Origin: Zopfochytrium polystomum
Taxonomy: Eukaryota; Chytridiomycota; Chytridiomycetes; Chytridiales; Chytridiaceae
Assembly (NCBI GenBank): GCA_025765615.1
Contig: JAIVFJ010000050.1
Coordinates: forward strand, 62,001 to 126,000
Reading direction: 5' to 3'
DNA length: 64,000 nucleotides
The notes beneath the pieces were generated by a model. The model made no database searches, was not told where the DNA came from, and saw only the letters and a list, made by a program, of their open reading frames with translations. This document shows positions 32,432 through 44,157 of this stretch, piece after piece; the stretch's first letter is position 1, and the number at the start of each line of letters is the position of its first letter. The translations under genes and the position numbers were made by a program.

Positions 32432-33210
32432 GGGAGGAGGAGTGACTAGTGACAGTGTGGTGTAGAGACTTTTTGTCGTTCTGGTTGATGTGCCTGTATT
32501 CTGCTCGTTTCTTATCTGGAACTATCTCTTGTCTCGTCCGTATCATGAATATAGAGCGCGTGGGGGCGCGAATGATGAGACTCTCGCACACTGGTTTTCT
32601 GCTCACTCAAATCGGCACTGACCCGAACCTTGACCCGTGAATTTGACGCAGGAATCGACACTCAAATGCTGGCTTTGTCAATTACGAAGATTCCATCCGC
32701 CACGGCGCTGTTCGTGTGTAGGCGTCCAGACAGAAAAAGGAAACTTTATAAATGAGCTCGCTCTGAATCCCACCCCACCGACAGAAAGGGGCAACGTCTC
32801 TCTGCACTGTTCGCTCTGCGGCTCATGCCTTACGCCAGCCATGGACTGCGCATGCCTCCCTCTCGAAAAGCACACAGGATCAAAAAGCGAAGGTTACATC
32901 GGGCGTATCAGGGACTATACTGACGGACATCTGTAATGCCGTAAGGTCGTATACTCGGTGCTGTCCAAGATCGCGCCAACCATACCCAACACTTTTAGCT
33001 CGTCTTCGTTGAACTCACGTTTGTGCGCCTCGCTGGATTTGAATCCGTCAGCTTGAGTAATAAAAAAGACCGCGCCTTTGGTTCACGAGCGGAGACAAAT
33101 CCCTCAGAAAAACGGCCGCCCTCTGATCCATTCCCGAACTGACGATCGAACGGCGATGGTGAGTTCTTGTTACCTTCTCATCCGCCGAGCACACCCGCGA
33201 AACTTAACAG
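32432..33210. other. Intergenic; 5' end of LRR receptor not resolved
   Basis: No convincing signal-peptide exon for the downstream LRR gene can be placed. An ATG directly followed by a donor (ATG|GTGAGT near 33156) could be a tiny first exon. Otherwise nothing assignable. Confidence 0.3.
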
Positions 33211-35814
33211 AGCCCTGACCCAGGCCAGCTCGGATTGCGGCATCCTCGCCACCGCGCTCCCCTCGATCGTCAACGCGAGTGTGTCGTGCTGCCTCGTGGC
33301 GGGCGTCGAGTGCAGCGGCACCACGGTGACGGCTGTGTAAGCGCGAGCTGCGGCCGATGCTCCTTTGTGACCACTGGCGCCCTCAATCCGACCTTTTTTA
33401 AACGAAAATGCACCCAGCAACTTTTCGAATCGGTCGCTGAGCGGGAGCGTCCCCCCGGTCCTCGGCAGCCTCGGTAGCCTGGTTGGCCTGTACGGAGTTT
33501 TCTGCCTACCCCCGTGAACTGGCGAAATCCGACTCCCGCTGACGACCCTCCCCCCTTTTCGATGATTCGCATGAAACCTATCCAACAACTCTCTCTCGGG
33601 CTCCATCCCCGCCGCGCTTTCGCAGCTCGGATCTCTCTACGTCTTGTGCGTCGTCACTTTGACTAGCACGCAAAGCCCAGCTAACCGCCCGCCGGTCCTT
33701 TCTTTCTCGGGGCCTTCTCCAGGGATTTGTCGCAGAACCGGCTGTCTGGATCGGTCCCCGCCGAGCTGGCCAACCTCCCTCTTCTCGAAATCCTGTGAGT
33801 CAATCCGGTGGACAAACTTCACCGCACATTGTCGAGCAGGGATTGTCAGGTCTGACGAAAACGCCCCCTGCCGCTGATCCTCCTCCTCACCCGCGCCCGT
33901 CACAGCGGTCTGGAAAGCAACGCGCTGAGCGGCGCTATACCGCCCGAGCTCGGGCGGACAAGCAGTCTCAAGTACCTGTAAGTTTGTGGATGCTTTTTCA
34001 ATCCGCGGGAGAGGAGATATTCTGAACACAAAAGCCCCCTCCCTCCCTCCCTCCAGCCGGCTTCACGACAATGCGCTCACGTCGCGGATTCCCGACACGT
34101 TTGGGAATCTGTCAAAGCTCGTGACTCTGTATGTTGGGGGGTTCTCAGTGGTTTCCTTTTCACCGTTTCGATTTGACCGCCACTAATTCCGGGTTTCGCC
34201 GCCGTCGCTTTGCGTTCGGCCTTCCCACAGTTCTTTGTACAATAACCAGCTGTACGGCGATGTCCCAAAGGTTCTCGCCAACTTGCCGGCACTTCAGTTC
34301 GTGTGAGTCCCGTTTTTCTCTTTCAAAGCCCGAGGAAACGACCGCTTTGGGCCGGTGATTCGCCAGCTAAACTCGGTTCTTCAAGTCAGCTGAGCAACAA
34401 CTACTTCAGCGGGTCCGTTCCGAATATTACGTCTGCGACGGGAGAGTGAGTCGCGAAAGTGGGCACACTACTTCAATTCAACTATTCGCATCTCCAGATA
34501 CACTTACGATAAAAGACTGTCTCGCTGGAGTTGTGAACCAGCGAAGCCCAACCGAATGCGGTAAGATTGCTGCTCGGTCAAAATTTTTGGTGTCGGGGAC
34601 CAACCTCGATGATCGTTCGGATCAGCCTCGTTCAGTCAAACAGGCAACCGCTTCAAGTCCGACATCAACCGTCGACCGGATCGCCAGGCCCGACTCCGAC
34701 GACATCAAACACGACAGCTGGTAAAGACCGGGTGTTTCCCCAGTCATTCTGGCCCGCTGACCGATCGGCTTCCGCTTCTCCATGCCCCTTTTGCGAACCG
34801 GGCCAGTTGTCGCTGGCGCAGTGGCAGGCGTCGTTGCAGTTATAGCTGCTACCGTAGGCATTGTCGTGTTTTCCTTCCGAAGACGGGCGATGCGGCACAA
34901 ATCGGGTGCGGTGCCGTTCAAAACTCAGGATTCGGTGTGTTGTCGAGTCCGGATCACCCGGCTACAGATCCATCGAATGAACAAACTGCTACCGCAGTGA
35001 TTGCAGTAGCTCCTGGATCTTCATCTGGTCCTTCCAACGCTTTGGATTTAGCTGCATCGGCGATGTTTGGTGTGTTTGTTTGACCGCCACTGATCACGCA
35101 AACCTGACGTTCCGCAAAATTTTCACGAAAAATAGACGCTGCGGTAGCGGTGTCCTTCCAAACCGACAAGCTGAGCTCGGCGGCATTCTCTGGAACTCCG
35201 AAGAAACTGGCGGATCCGTTATCAGGTGAGCAGCGACAAATAATTGGAAACGCGGTAACACCAAGACCCTGCGCGCTCGTGTTTACGTGACGGTAGGTGA
35301 CTTTACGAACGGAGGTGCCGTCCTCAAGCTCGTCCAGTCCCGGGGACGCCCAGCGACTCTCCGACCAGACCTTCATCCAAGAGTTTGGACCCGTCAGCAG
35401 GTGGACGCACGCGAACGCCATGGACTGGGCGCGCTCTCGAGGGCTGTCTGCGTCCGCCCTGACAGTTTTCTCAGGTACTCTTTCTTGTTTCGCTTCGCTT
35501 CTCCTTCTCATCGTCCGTTCCCAAAATTTCTCGCCAAAAAAAAAAAAAAAAAAAAGCCAACAATGTAGACGGCCCCGCGCTGGTCGCCCTGCACCTGGAC
35601 CTCTCGGACCCAAGTTTCTCCGCGTCGGCGGGAGACTACGCTGCGCGGCGAGTGGGGGGTCGCGGACTTTGGCACGCGGCGCGAGCTGGTGGCGGCCGTG
35701 GTGGGGCTGCGGGCGGCGGCGGAGGAGGAGGGCTTGCGGGCGTCGTCGGCGCTTGTTGGGAGCGGGGCCTCGCCGCTGCCGCCGGCGCCGCCGGTGTACA
35801 GGGAGAGTGCGTAG
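33211..35814 (+). pseudogene. LRR / TM / SAM receptor-like gene, one LRR per 72-nt exon, apparently decaying
   Basis: Exon 33211-33336 encodes the Cys-capped N-terminal domain (DCGILATALPSIVNASVSCC). Six consecutive LRR exons of exactly 72 nt (24 residues, phase-2 introns) follow: 33418-33489, 33574-33645, 33723-33794, 33906-33977, 34057-34128 and 34231-34302, then 34386-34445. Examples are DLSQNRLSGSVPAELANL and GLESNALSGAIPPELGRT, plant-type LRRs. A Ser/Thr/Pro stalk, a TM helix (VVAGAVAGVVAVIAATVGIV), a c. 100-residue cytosolic linker and a C-terminal SAM-like domain (FIQEFGPVSRWTHANAMDWA...WGVADFGTRRELVAAVVGLR) complete it, ending at 35814. Lesions: the LRR2 exon lacks its AG acceptor (CATG), one extra A shifts the frame near 34515, and frame offsets follow the TM and lie inside the SAM domain. 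Recent pseudogene or assembly indels. Confidence 0.65.
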
Positions 35815-35994
35815 TAGTGTTTCTGTTGTCTCGGTATTCATAATAAACCCTTACGCAAAGCGGGGGAGGGGCGGGTGATTTCGCGGATGATTAGTTGTTA
35901 GTGATTAACAGGGTTATCGGATGTGTCTGTGATCCGTCGTTCTTGTCTTGGCGGAGGCACCCCCTTTTTGCGTTCTGCTCGAGCCGCTTGCTTG

Positions 35995-36724
35995 ATGGCC
36001 TCAACCTCATCGTCGTCGTCGTCGTCGGCGTCGTCGTCGTCGTCGTTGCAGACGCAGCCACAGTCCGATCCCGCCCAGGACGCCGCTGGACTTCCACCGT
36101 TACTACCGGCGTCCGCAGACCGAGGCACGTTCACCATCTTCCGCAGGAGCGATGCGGTGCCGCCACCTGCAAACGACAACGCACGAGACATCCACCACCA
36201 CGAAGCGGCTGAGCCCCTCCCACCAGCAGCAGCAGCGGACGTCGATCCACCCGCGCAACCGCCGCCCCCGCACCCCGATCCTCCGGGGCAAGCGCCAGCG
36301 CGACCCGCAAACGAAGCCGCCGCCGCAGCCGCCGCCCGTCTCCGCGCGTTCAAGCTCGTTTACTTCATCGGCACCGGGTACTCTTCTTTTGTTTCCAGTT
36401 CATCCTTGCCCTCGCTCACACTCGACGTCTTCCCGCCAACCCACAGCATCCCCCACACCCTCTTCCTCATATTCGGTTTTATCCTCCTCGCGACTCAGAA
36501 ACCCGCGGTTCCCTCGGACCAGTGCGAGCCGTCGATCCGCATCAACTTGATCATCGACATGGGCATCTCGTTGCTGCTCGCACTCTCGACCTTTTACGTT
36601 TACTCTTTCCGACGACAGCGGCGACGGAAGCTCCGCATGGCCATCCTCTTTGCGTGGATTTCGAAAATGTGAAGGATCGCTTTTTTGTTACCCTTCTTTT
36701 TTTCCTGACGTTTGCGCGGGACGC

Positions 36725-36757
<33 letters not shown>

Positions 36758-38544
36758 TCCATCAACTTTATGCAGATCAGCGACGTGTTCGGTGCGGACA
36801 GCAAGTGCAAGCCCGGAGACAAGGTTTTCTGGACCGCCCTCGCGTTTCGCATATGTGAGTTGCCAACAAAAAAGGGGGGGTCGGTAGCCCTCCGTTCTGA
36901 CTACTCGACTTTGCTGCGCAACCCAATTAGGCCTTTTTTTTGGAGTCATTGCCGGGTACGCCAACGCGCGGATCGGCGAGATCAGCAGGCCACGTTCGTA
37001 TCGCGCGCGCGATTCGGTTTTCTTGGAACTCTGGGGGTACGCATTCTGTGAAATCGGGTTCTTTGCGTTGTGCCGCAAATTTCAATGCATTGACTTCCCG
37101 AACATGACCCAGCGTTTTCAACCTCGTCCTCATCGGTGTCATTGCAGCAGTCCTCCTCTTGTATGACGCGCCCGCCCTCCCCGACCCCACTGATAGCGGC
37201 AGCGCGCCCAACAACACCGTCAGCAACACCCTCTTCTCCACCGCAGCCGACGCAAACCCCACCCCGTCGCCCCTCTACTGCGAGCAGAGCGTCCCGGCGT
37301 ACCTCTACTTTGAAACGATCGCCTCGATCGCGGTCCTCGTGCCGTTCTTTTTGAACGCGTGGGTGCGGTTTGTGAAGCGGCTGGACGCGTGGGAGTTTCG
37401 GACGAAGCGGTTCGCGAGCTTGGAGCTGCGCACCGGGTTTTTGGTCTCGATGGGGCTGAAAGTGTGAGTTTTTGAAAGAAAAAGTGGTTTGATCTCTCGA
37501 TGACTGCTCTGACTTTCATTATTTCAGGGCCACGCTCGTTGTTGGAGCGCGGGCCGTCATTCCATCGAGGCCCGTATGCGCGGAGTACGACCCGCAGCTA
37601 CTCCTCTTTGCACGAATCATTGTCGGTAAGCATGACGCTCGATTGTTTGCCAGCCCCCGCGCCCACTAAATTTAACTTTCCAGGCATCCGCGCAGGCGCA
37701 TTCATCCCCTTCGTCATTTGCTACTACTTCTTCAAAGGCGCCGTCGTCGAGCACCCCCTCAACGTAGAATCCAACGCCGCCGAAGAACGAAAACGCGCCG
37801 CGATTGAGCGCTGCACGACCAAATTCACCTACACCCCGGAAGCCGTCGCCCAAACCCTACAAATGGCCGTAGCAGCAAGACGAGCCGACGTCACGGTCGT
37901 CACAACCCCGGACCCCGTCGCTCCTCCTCCGGTGGGCCACGAGGACGCAATCCCCATGACGGTCGTCTCCATGTCGCGCACAACCAGCTCCACACCCGTC
38001 GACCGCGGGACACCGACCCCGCGCGGTCACAGCCCGCTGTTCCTCCCGAGCCCGCTGCACGAGCAGCATTACCGCGCCGGCACCCCGTCGTCAGCCGTGA
38101 CTCAGCCGTCAAAATCCCCTCGACGTCCTCGACCGGCTCGGGATCCCCTCTTCCTCCTACTCCTCGCACACCTCCCTCGACCTCACACCCCCGCGCGGCT
38201 CCCGCACCCCGTCACACCGCTCCCTCGCCGCGCGCTCCCGCGCCTCCTCGTTCCCGCGCCGGCCGCCCTCCGCCCACTCCGCCCCGTCCGCGCACGCCCC
38301 CAACGAAAACGGAAACGACGCCGACGAAGAAGAAGAAGACTGCCCGATCTGCTATTTGCCGTACGAACCGTCCACCGCGATGCTGGCGATGGTGCGGTGC
38401 GGGCACGCGTTCCACCACGACTGCTTGCACGCGTGGTTGATGCGGTCGGAGGAGAGGGAGATGCGGTGTCCGCTGTGTCGGACGAGGGCGTTTGAGGAGG
38501 ACGAGGGTGGCGGGCAGGGTGGGGAGAATAGGGTGGAGGCTTGA
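35995..38544 (+). CDS. Multi-pass membrane RING-H2 E3 ubiquitin ligase, copy 1
   Basis: Seven exons (35995-36377, 36447-36668, 36757-36854, 36931-37036, 37113-37463, 37528-37625, 37684-38544) follow the copy at 39.1 kb exon by exon. After a Pro/Ala-rich cytosolic N-terminus come about eight TM helices (HTLFLIFGFILLATQ; INLIIDMGISLLLALSTFYV; FNLVLIGVIAAVLLLYDAPA; YLYFETIASIAVLVPFFLNA; GAFIPFVICYYFFKGAVVEH). The last exon ends in RING-H2 (CPICYLPYEPSTAMLAMVRC, GHAFHHDCLHAWL, CPLC). The last exon needs a one-base frame change near 38095-38120 between the linker and the LDVLDRLGIP segment. The paralogue needs one at a different place, hinting at sequence error. Intron 2 ends in a 30-A tract abutting the AG. 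Likely ER or vacuolar E3; substrates unknown. Confidence 0.75.
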
Positions 38545-39119
38545 TAGGGGGGGGGAGAGAGAGTCGGCAGCATATACTACCCCAACTGCGCCGGCCGGGG
38601 GTGAGTTCTTTCCAGAAATTTCACGACTTCTCAAATTTACCAACATCAGTTCTATAATTGAGCCACCTGCCAACCATCGTTATTTTTCAGCAATGGCATT
38701 TTTCTTTGTTTTTGTTTTTTTTCTCTTTTTTTTTCTTTTTTTTTCCCCCCTCTTTCTTTTGACTCTTCGCGATTGATTTGTGGCGCTCGTCGAACAATGG
38801 TGGCAGGACCAAACCTTGGCGAGGAGGAACGATTGATGTGGGGAATACTGAGACGAGCGGGGCCCTTATGCATGCATATGCAGCACATACAAGAAACAAT
38901 GGACTTGCGCTGTTTCTTGCTTGGGACAACGGCGCACGCGAAAGGGGCTACGGAACCGCCGCGTGTGCACGGCTGAATTTGTCAGTCACAGTTAAGCGAG
39001 CCGGACGGCGGCGGAAGCTCGACAACAGGGGCCGCCGACATGCACGGTATTTACACATCCTTGTCCTGGTTCCGCCACTCGCAAGCCTCTGACTTTCTGA
39101 CGTTTCAAACACCCCCGCT
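38545..39119. other. Intergenic between RING copies
   Basis: No gene seen. T-rich tract at 38697-38760 and a purine/pyrimidine-mixed promoter region for copy 2. Confidence 0.5.
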
Positions 39120-41651
39120 ATGGCCTCTTCCTCCTCCTCTTTGTCGTTGCAGGCGCAGTCTGACCCCTCCGCCGTCGACTTCCGCGCCGCCGCCCCCACC
39201 GCCCCCGTCCCAGACCATCCATGCGTACAAAGCAGCTTCTTCGAGTCTCCTCGATACCCACCCGCCGGCGCAGCGACCGCTGCAGGTGCGACGCCGCCGC
39301 CGCCGCCGCCGGCAACTCACGGAGGGCAGAGTCTCCACGCTCTCGCTGAGCGCCACCATGCAGAAGTTGACTCACGGCCTCCCGATCCGCTTCCTCCTCC
39401 TCTGCGCGAGGCGCAAGCGCAACCTCCGAACGACGCCGAGGCCGCCGCCACCGCCGCCGCCGCTCGTGCTCGCGCATTCAAGCTGGTTTACGCCGTCGGC
39501 ACCGGGTACTGCTTCCTGCATACACTTACGCGCAATATATCCAAAGCTTACCCCTCACTGAAACACCACCTCTCCGTCCACCCTACAAATCACCAAGAAT
39601 CCCCCACACCCTCTTCCTCATCGTCGGCCTCGTCCTCTTGACGACCCAGGGCCTCTCCGTTCCCGAGGACCAGTGCGAGCCGTCGATCCGCATCAACTTG
39701 ATGGTCGACATGGGCATCTCGTTTCTTCTTGCGCTATCGACGTTTTACGTGTGCTCGGTCCGACGGGTGGAGCGACGGAGTCTCCGCATTGGCGTACTCT
39801 TGGCGTGGAATTCGAAAATGTATAGTATTTCCTCCGCGCATCTGGGGGCTGCGGTTGTTTCTTTGCCCCCCTGACGTTGTTGCCGGGTCGCCAGCTTCTT
39901 CAACTTTCTCCAGGTGAGCGCCGTTTTCGATCCGGACAACAAGTGCAAGCTTGGGGACAGAGTCGTTTGGACGGCCGTTACGTTTCGCTTGTGTGAGTTT
40001 CAAAAATTGCCGTTGCCCGTCATCCCTCCATGACGAATCGGCCTCGCGCAAATGAAAAAAAAAATCAGGCTTGTTCTTTGGAACAATCGCTGGCTGCGCC
40101 AACTCGCGGCTAGGCGAGTTAATCAAGCCGCGGGCGTATCGGGCGCGGGATTCGGTGTTTTTGGAACTGTGGGGGTATGTTGGGAATCGGGTTCCTTTTT
40201 GCTCGAGTCCTCAGACTTTCGACGAAACGACTTGCAAACCCCCCAACCCCACACATCCAGCGTTTTCAACCTCGTCCTCGCCATCGTCGTAACAGCATCT
40301 CTCCTCCTGTACGACGCACCAACCATCCCAAGCACCACCAGCACCACCAGCAGCGGCACCGCGTCCAACACCACCATCAGCGCCGCCACGTTCTCCTCCG
40401 CGGCCTCCACAACCCCCGCCCCGCACCGCTACTGCGAGCAGAGCGTCCCCTCGTACCTATACTTTGAGCTCATCGCCTCGGTTACGGTCCTCGTCTCCTT
40501 CATTTTCAACGGGTGGGTGCGGTTCGTGAAGCGGCTGGACGCGTGGGAGTTTCGGACGAAGCGTTTCGCGAGCTTGGAGCTGCGCACCGGGTTTTTGATC
40601 TCGATGGGGCTGAAAATGTGAGTGATTTGGGGGTCGCGTTTTCGCTTCCTTCTTTCTGGGCTCTGACTGTGATCGGTTTGTTAGGGCCGCGCTCGTAGTT
40701 GGAGCCCGGGCAGTCATACCGCCGCGGACCGTCTGCGCAGAGTACGACCCGCAACTATTTCTCTTTGCAAGAGTAGTCGTTGGTAGGGCTATTTTCCTCA
40801 CTGTTGAAGCCCGTTCCTCTTTCCGCACCCCCTCTCACCCTTCCCTCCTTTTCAGGCACCCGCGCAGTCGCCCTCATCTCCTTCATTATCGGCTACAGCC
40901 TCTTCAAAGGCGCCGTCGTCGAGCACCCGCTGACCGTCGAAGCGAACGCGGCCGACGCCAGAAAGCGAGCCGCGATCGACCGGTGCACGGTCCAATTCGA
41001 CTACTCCCCGGAGGCCGTCGCGGAGAGGCTGCGATCGGCCGTATCCGCAGCGGCGGCGGCAAGGAGGGCGGGCCGGGCGTCAACGGGGCAGGATTCTGTC
41101 GCCGCTGGCACTGGCGAGGAGCCAGCCGCGCCGACGCTGTTTGTCACGACCTCCGCACCGGTGGACCGCCGCGCGCGCAGACTCCGAGAGGAGAGAGTCC
41201 GATCGCCCCACCGTCGCTTGCAGAGCACACGGCCGACAGCCTGCCGAAACACCTCGACGTCCTCGACGCGCTCGGCATCCCTTCGACCTCCTCCTCCTCC
41301 TCCTCCACCATCTCGCCATTACACCCAGCATCGTCCCACCTTCTCGACATCCTCGACCTCACCCTCCCGCGCGCGCCTTCGCACCGCTCCCTATCCCGCT
41401 CGCGCCACTCCTCTTCCACTTCGCGCCAACACAACACCGACAAGGGCGAAGCCGACGCCTGCCCCGTCTGCTGCGAGCCGTACGAAGCCTGTGCGCCGAT
41501 GCTGGCGATGGTGCGGTGCGGGCACGCTTTCCATCGCGACTGTCTGCACGCGTGGTTGATGCGGGCTGAGACGGAGGGCGAGATGAGGTGCCCGTTGTGC
41601 CGGACGGGGGCGTTTGACGAGGACGATGGGTTCGGCGGGGTGGAGGCTTGA
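39120..41651 (+). CDS. Multi-pass membrane RING-H2 E3 ubiquitin ligase, copy 2
   Basis: Exons 39120-39505, 39598-39819, 39895-39992, 40069-40174, 40261-40617, 40685-40782 and 40856-41651 repeat the structure and phases of copy 1. The TM region is nearly collinear (HTLFLIVGLVLLTTQ; INLMVDMGISFLLALSTFYV; YLYFELIASVTVLVSFIFNG). The C-terminal RING-H2 is CPVCCEPYEACAPMLAMVRC, then GHAFHRDCLHAWL and CPLC. A one-base frame offset lies in a CGCGCGCG run at about 41170 (APVDRR to TPRGESP), so one base must be wrong or the RING is lost. The linker before the RING is Ser-rich (LDVLDALGIPSTSSSSSSTI). It is a tandem duplicate in head-to-tail order with copy 1; the copies diverge mainly at the N-terminus and linker. 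Confidence 0.75.
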
Positions 41652-42092
41652 TCATCAAGGGTGGTGGTGGGAGAAGGGGGGGGAGAAGGGGGGAAAGAGG
41701 TTGCACAGCATATGCACATGTCCAGGTTACCGCCCAGTCTGAATGAATGTGCGCCCCCCGCACGTCGGGCGTCGCGTTTTTCCGCGGCGTTTGCGCCTCA
41801 TCCCGTGGCCCCCTGGCTTCAGGTATGAACCGTCCGAACGCGTGGATGTTACAGTTTGGTGGGCCCGGAACTTGGCAAAAAAAGGATATACTGCAAGGAC
41901 CGCGAAAGAAGAGTAGTAAAGTAGCACCGTGGAATTGAGGGGGAGCCCTTTGGGCGTGTTGCTTCCCTCAACATCCTTGTTCTGCGGGCATGCCGCAACG
42001 GGTGAGCAGACGCCCATTGAATCGTTGGGGTTTTTAATAATTCGTGGAAAGAGTGGTCGTTCTTGCGAAAGGGCGGCTCGCAATAAATAACA

Positions 42093-42481
42093 ATGGCATC
42101 GCCGTCGGCTTGCCCCGCTGATCATCCAGACGGCGACGAAGCAGGGGCAGCGGCACACGGCGACGGTCATCTTTCTGCACGGCCTCGGCGACTCGGGCGC
42201 CGGATGGTGAGCGCGCGCGCGCGCGTGCGTGGAACTCCGATTGTGCCAGAATTCACATCGACGGCTGACGCGCACCGACCCCACCCAACCGCTCTACAAT
42301 TTCCTCTACCATGGCCCCCTTCGCCGCCGCCATTGCCCCCGCCCTCCCCCACGTACGCTTCGTCCTTCCGACCGCGCCAGCCATCCCCGTCGGCATCAAC
42401 GAGGGCGCCGTCATGCCCGCTTGGTCGGTATGATTCTTTCCTCGTCGTGATTGCTGCAAACTAAAACTTGATGCACGGACG

Positions 42482-42515
<34 letters not shown>

Positions 42516-43281
42516 TTCGACATCCACGCCTTCGGTAAGTACGACGAGCAGGGCGTCCTGGACTCGGTTGACTACGGTGCGTTGCGTGTGTTTTTTATAT
42601 ATATATACATGTCGCCCGGGCGGAGTTGGACCGGCCAAGAAGGAAACCTCTTAACCGAGCACGACACCCCTCAGTAAAATCCCTGATCGCGTCCGAGCAG
42701 GCCACCGCCGGCATCCGCCCCGACCGCATCGTCCTCGGCGGGTTCTCGCAGGGCTGCGTCGTCGCTCTGACCGCCAGCATGCGCCTGGAATCCAAGCTGG
42801 CCGGATTCATCGGCCTCAGCGGGTTTATGCTGCCAAAAGCGGCTGACGAAGGCGAGGTAAGAGCGAAGAACGAAAGGTGATGGGTACAGGGGAGATACGA
42901 GCCCCCGCCTTCTCTCAGACGCAAACTCTCTGCCCACGTTTCTCACCACACTTCCATGTTCAGACCCTCCTGACGTCCACAGCCAACGCATCCACACCCT
43001 TTTTGGTCGGCCACGGCGACGTGGACCCCATGGTCAAGCTCTCCCGCGCCGAGTCCGCCGTCGCCCGCCTCCGCGCGCTCGGCCGCAACGTCGAATTCAA
43101 GACGTATCACGGCTTGGGCCACTCGTCGTGCGACCAGGAGGCTCTGGACGTTGCGCGGTTCTTGATGAAAGGTTTGGATGGAGAGGGTGCGCGGTGTGTG
43201 TCTGGATTAGATAAACTGACGACAAGCCCCATATTCCAACTTTCTACAGTCATCCCGGGGGACATTCCTGCAGCGCTGTGA
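42093..43281 (+). CDS. APT1: Acyl-protein thioesterase (alpha/beta hydrolase)
   Basis: The plus strand encodes a fungal APT1-type depalmitoylase. Motifs in order: TATVIFLHGLGDSGAGW (oxyanion-hole HG), LPHVRFVLPTAPAIPVG, MPAW|FDIHAFGKYDEQG, the nucleophile GGFSQGC, GHGDVDPMV (Asp) and HGLGHSS (His). It ends VIPGDIPAAL. Exons are about 42093-42206, 42314-42423, 42515-42576, 42675-42856, 42964-43171 and 43250-43281. Two oddities: the ATG MASPSACP is one base out of frame with LIIQTATKQGQ, and exon 2 lacks a normal AG acceptor (ACCAT|G). Intron 2 ends in a 32-A run touching the AG. The catalytic triad is complete, so the gene is probably functional with local sequence error. It removes palmitate from membrane-attached proteins in the cytosol. 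Confidence 0.8.
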
Positions 43282-43317
43282 GCAGCGGAGGTCGGGGTTC
43301 GAAACTCTTGCAAGAAT

Positions 43318-43880
43318 CCGAAGAGCAGTCTTTGGATTCAGATCATTTGCTTTAAAAACTGCAAAACGTCCAGGTCCGAGTTTGTAAATGAATTTTGAGA
43401 ATACTAGAGCTCAAGACCGCTTGCTTTCCACCACTGAAGGCTTGAAAGATAGTTCGCAATTGGCAAGCGTCATCCAATGCTGTGGCAGTATATATGAGCT
43501 TGGGCCAGTTCTTTCCACCATTGAAGAGCATAAGTGTAGCCTCTTACAGAAGCGAAATCCACTGCTGCAGAAGTAGTTCAGTTTCAGTCCACTCTTACTC
43601 CACCATCGAAGAATAGCTATATTCCCAGCTTTGCTTGCAGAGTCTAACGCGTCATAGGAGAACTGTAGCTCCAGGCCACCTGCTCGCCACCACTCCAGCA
43701 CAGCGGCGCCATCAATTGCATGATGGGTGTTCTGGAGTCTGTCCACTTTTCCTCCACCAGTCCAACGCATCCACATTACCGCCTTTGCTTGCTTCATTCA
43801 TAGCAGCAGCCGAGCATTCCGACTGAAAGGACTCTTTCGCCACCAATGCAGCACTGAAACATGACCAGACGCACTTGTCA
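43318..43880 (-). pseudogene. QWW-repeat pseudogene, C-terminal fragment
   Basis: The minus strand carries AAVLEWWRAGGLELQFSYDA, LDSASKAGNIAILRWWSKSG and then, out of frame, ILPQHWMTLANCELSF and the AFTNSDLDVLQF / KANDLNPKT block. The normal tail is missing at the end near 43318. Frame changes and a lost 5' part mark it as a remnant. It sits between the thioesterase gene and its decayed copy. Confidence 0.8.
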
Positions 43881-44029
43881 CACTCATGCCTTCTTAGGAG
43901 CTAAGAAGCAGCAAGCCCTTTTCCAACCAGAAATCAAAAACTTTTACGTGTCTCGCATCGTGCGAGCCGATCTCAACTTGCTGCGATCTTTGACAAAGGC
44001 AAATTTCCTCGGCCTGTGTGATCGGTGAT

Positions 44030-44155
44030 TGGCACCCGGAACGCGAGGTTGATGCGGTCGGCGGAGGGGCTATGCGGTATCCGCTGTGCGCCTGAACGTG
44101 GTCGTTTGAAGAAGCCGGGCGGCGCTGCGGGCAGGACAGGGTGGCGGCTTCACTC
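44030..44155 (+). pseudogene. Fragment of RING gene 3' end
   Basis: This stretch aligns base by base with the end of RING copy 1 (GTTGATGCGGTCGG, GGTATCCGCTGTG, CGTTTGAAGAAG, GGGCAGGACAGGGTGGCGGCTT) but has lost the zinc ligands and the frame. It is directly followed by the thioesterase remnant, reproducing the gene order RING then APT1 with the intergenic part and first APT1 exons deleted. Confidence 0.75.
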
Positions 44156-44157
44156 GA

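Noticed and set aside
34893..35640. Candidate 20-23-nt micro-introns with GT...AG ends in the LRR-SAM and RING genes
   Set aside because: All well-supported introns here are about 45-120 bp. The gaps are explained as well by single-base indels, and in paralogous RING genes they fall at different places.
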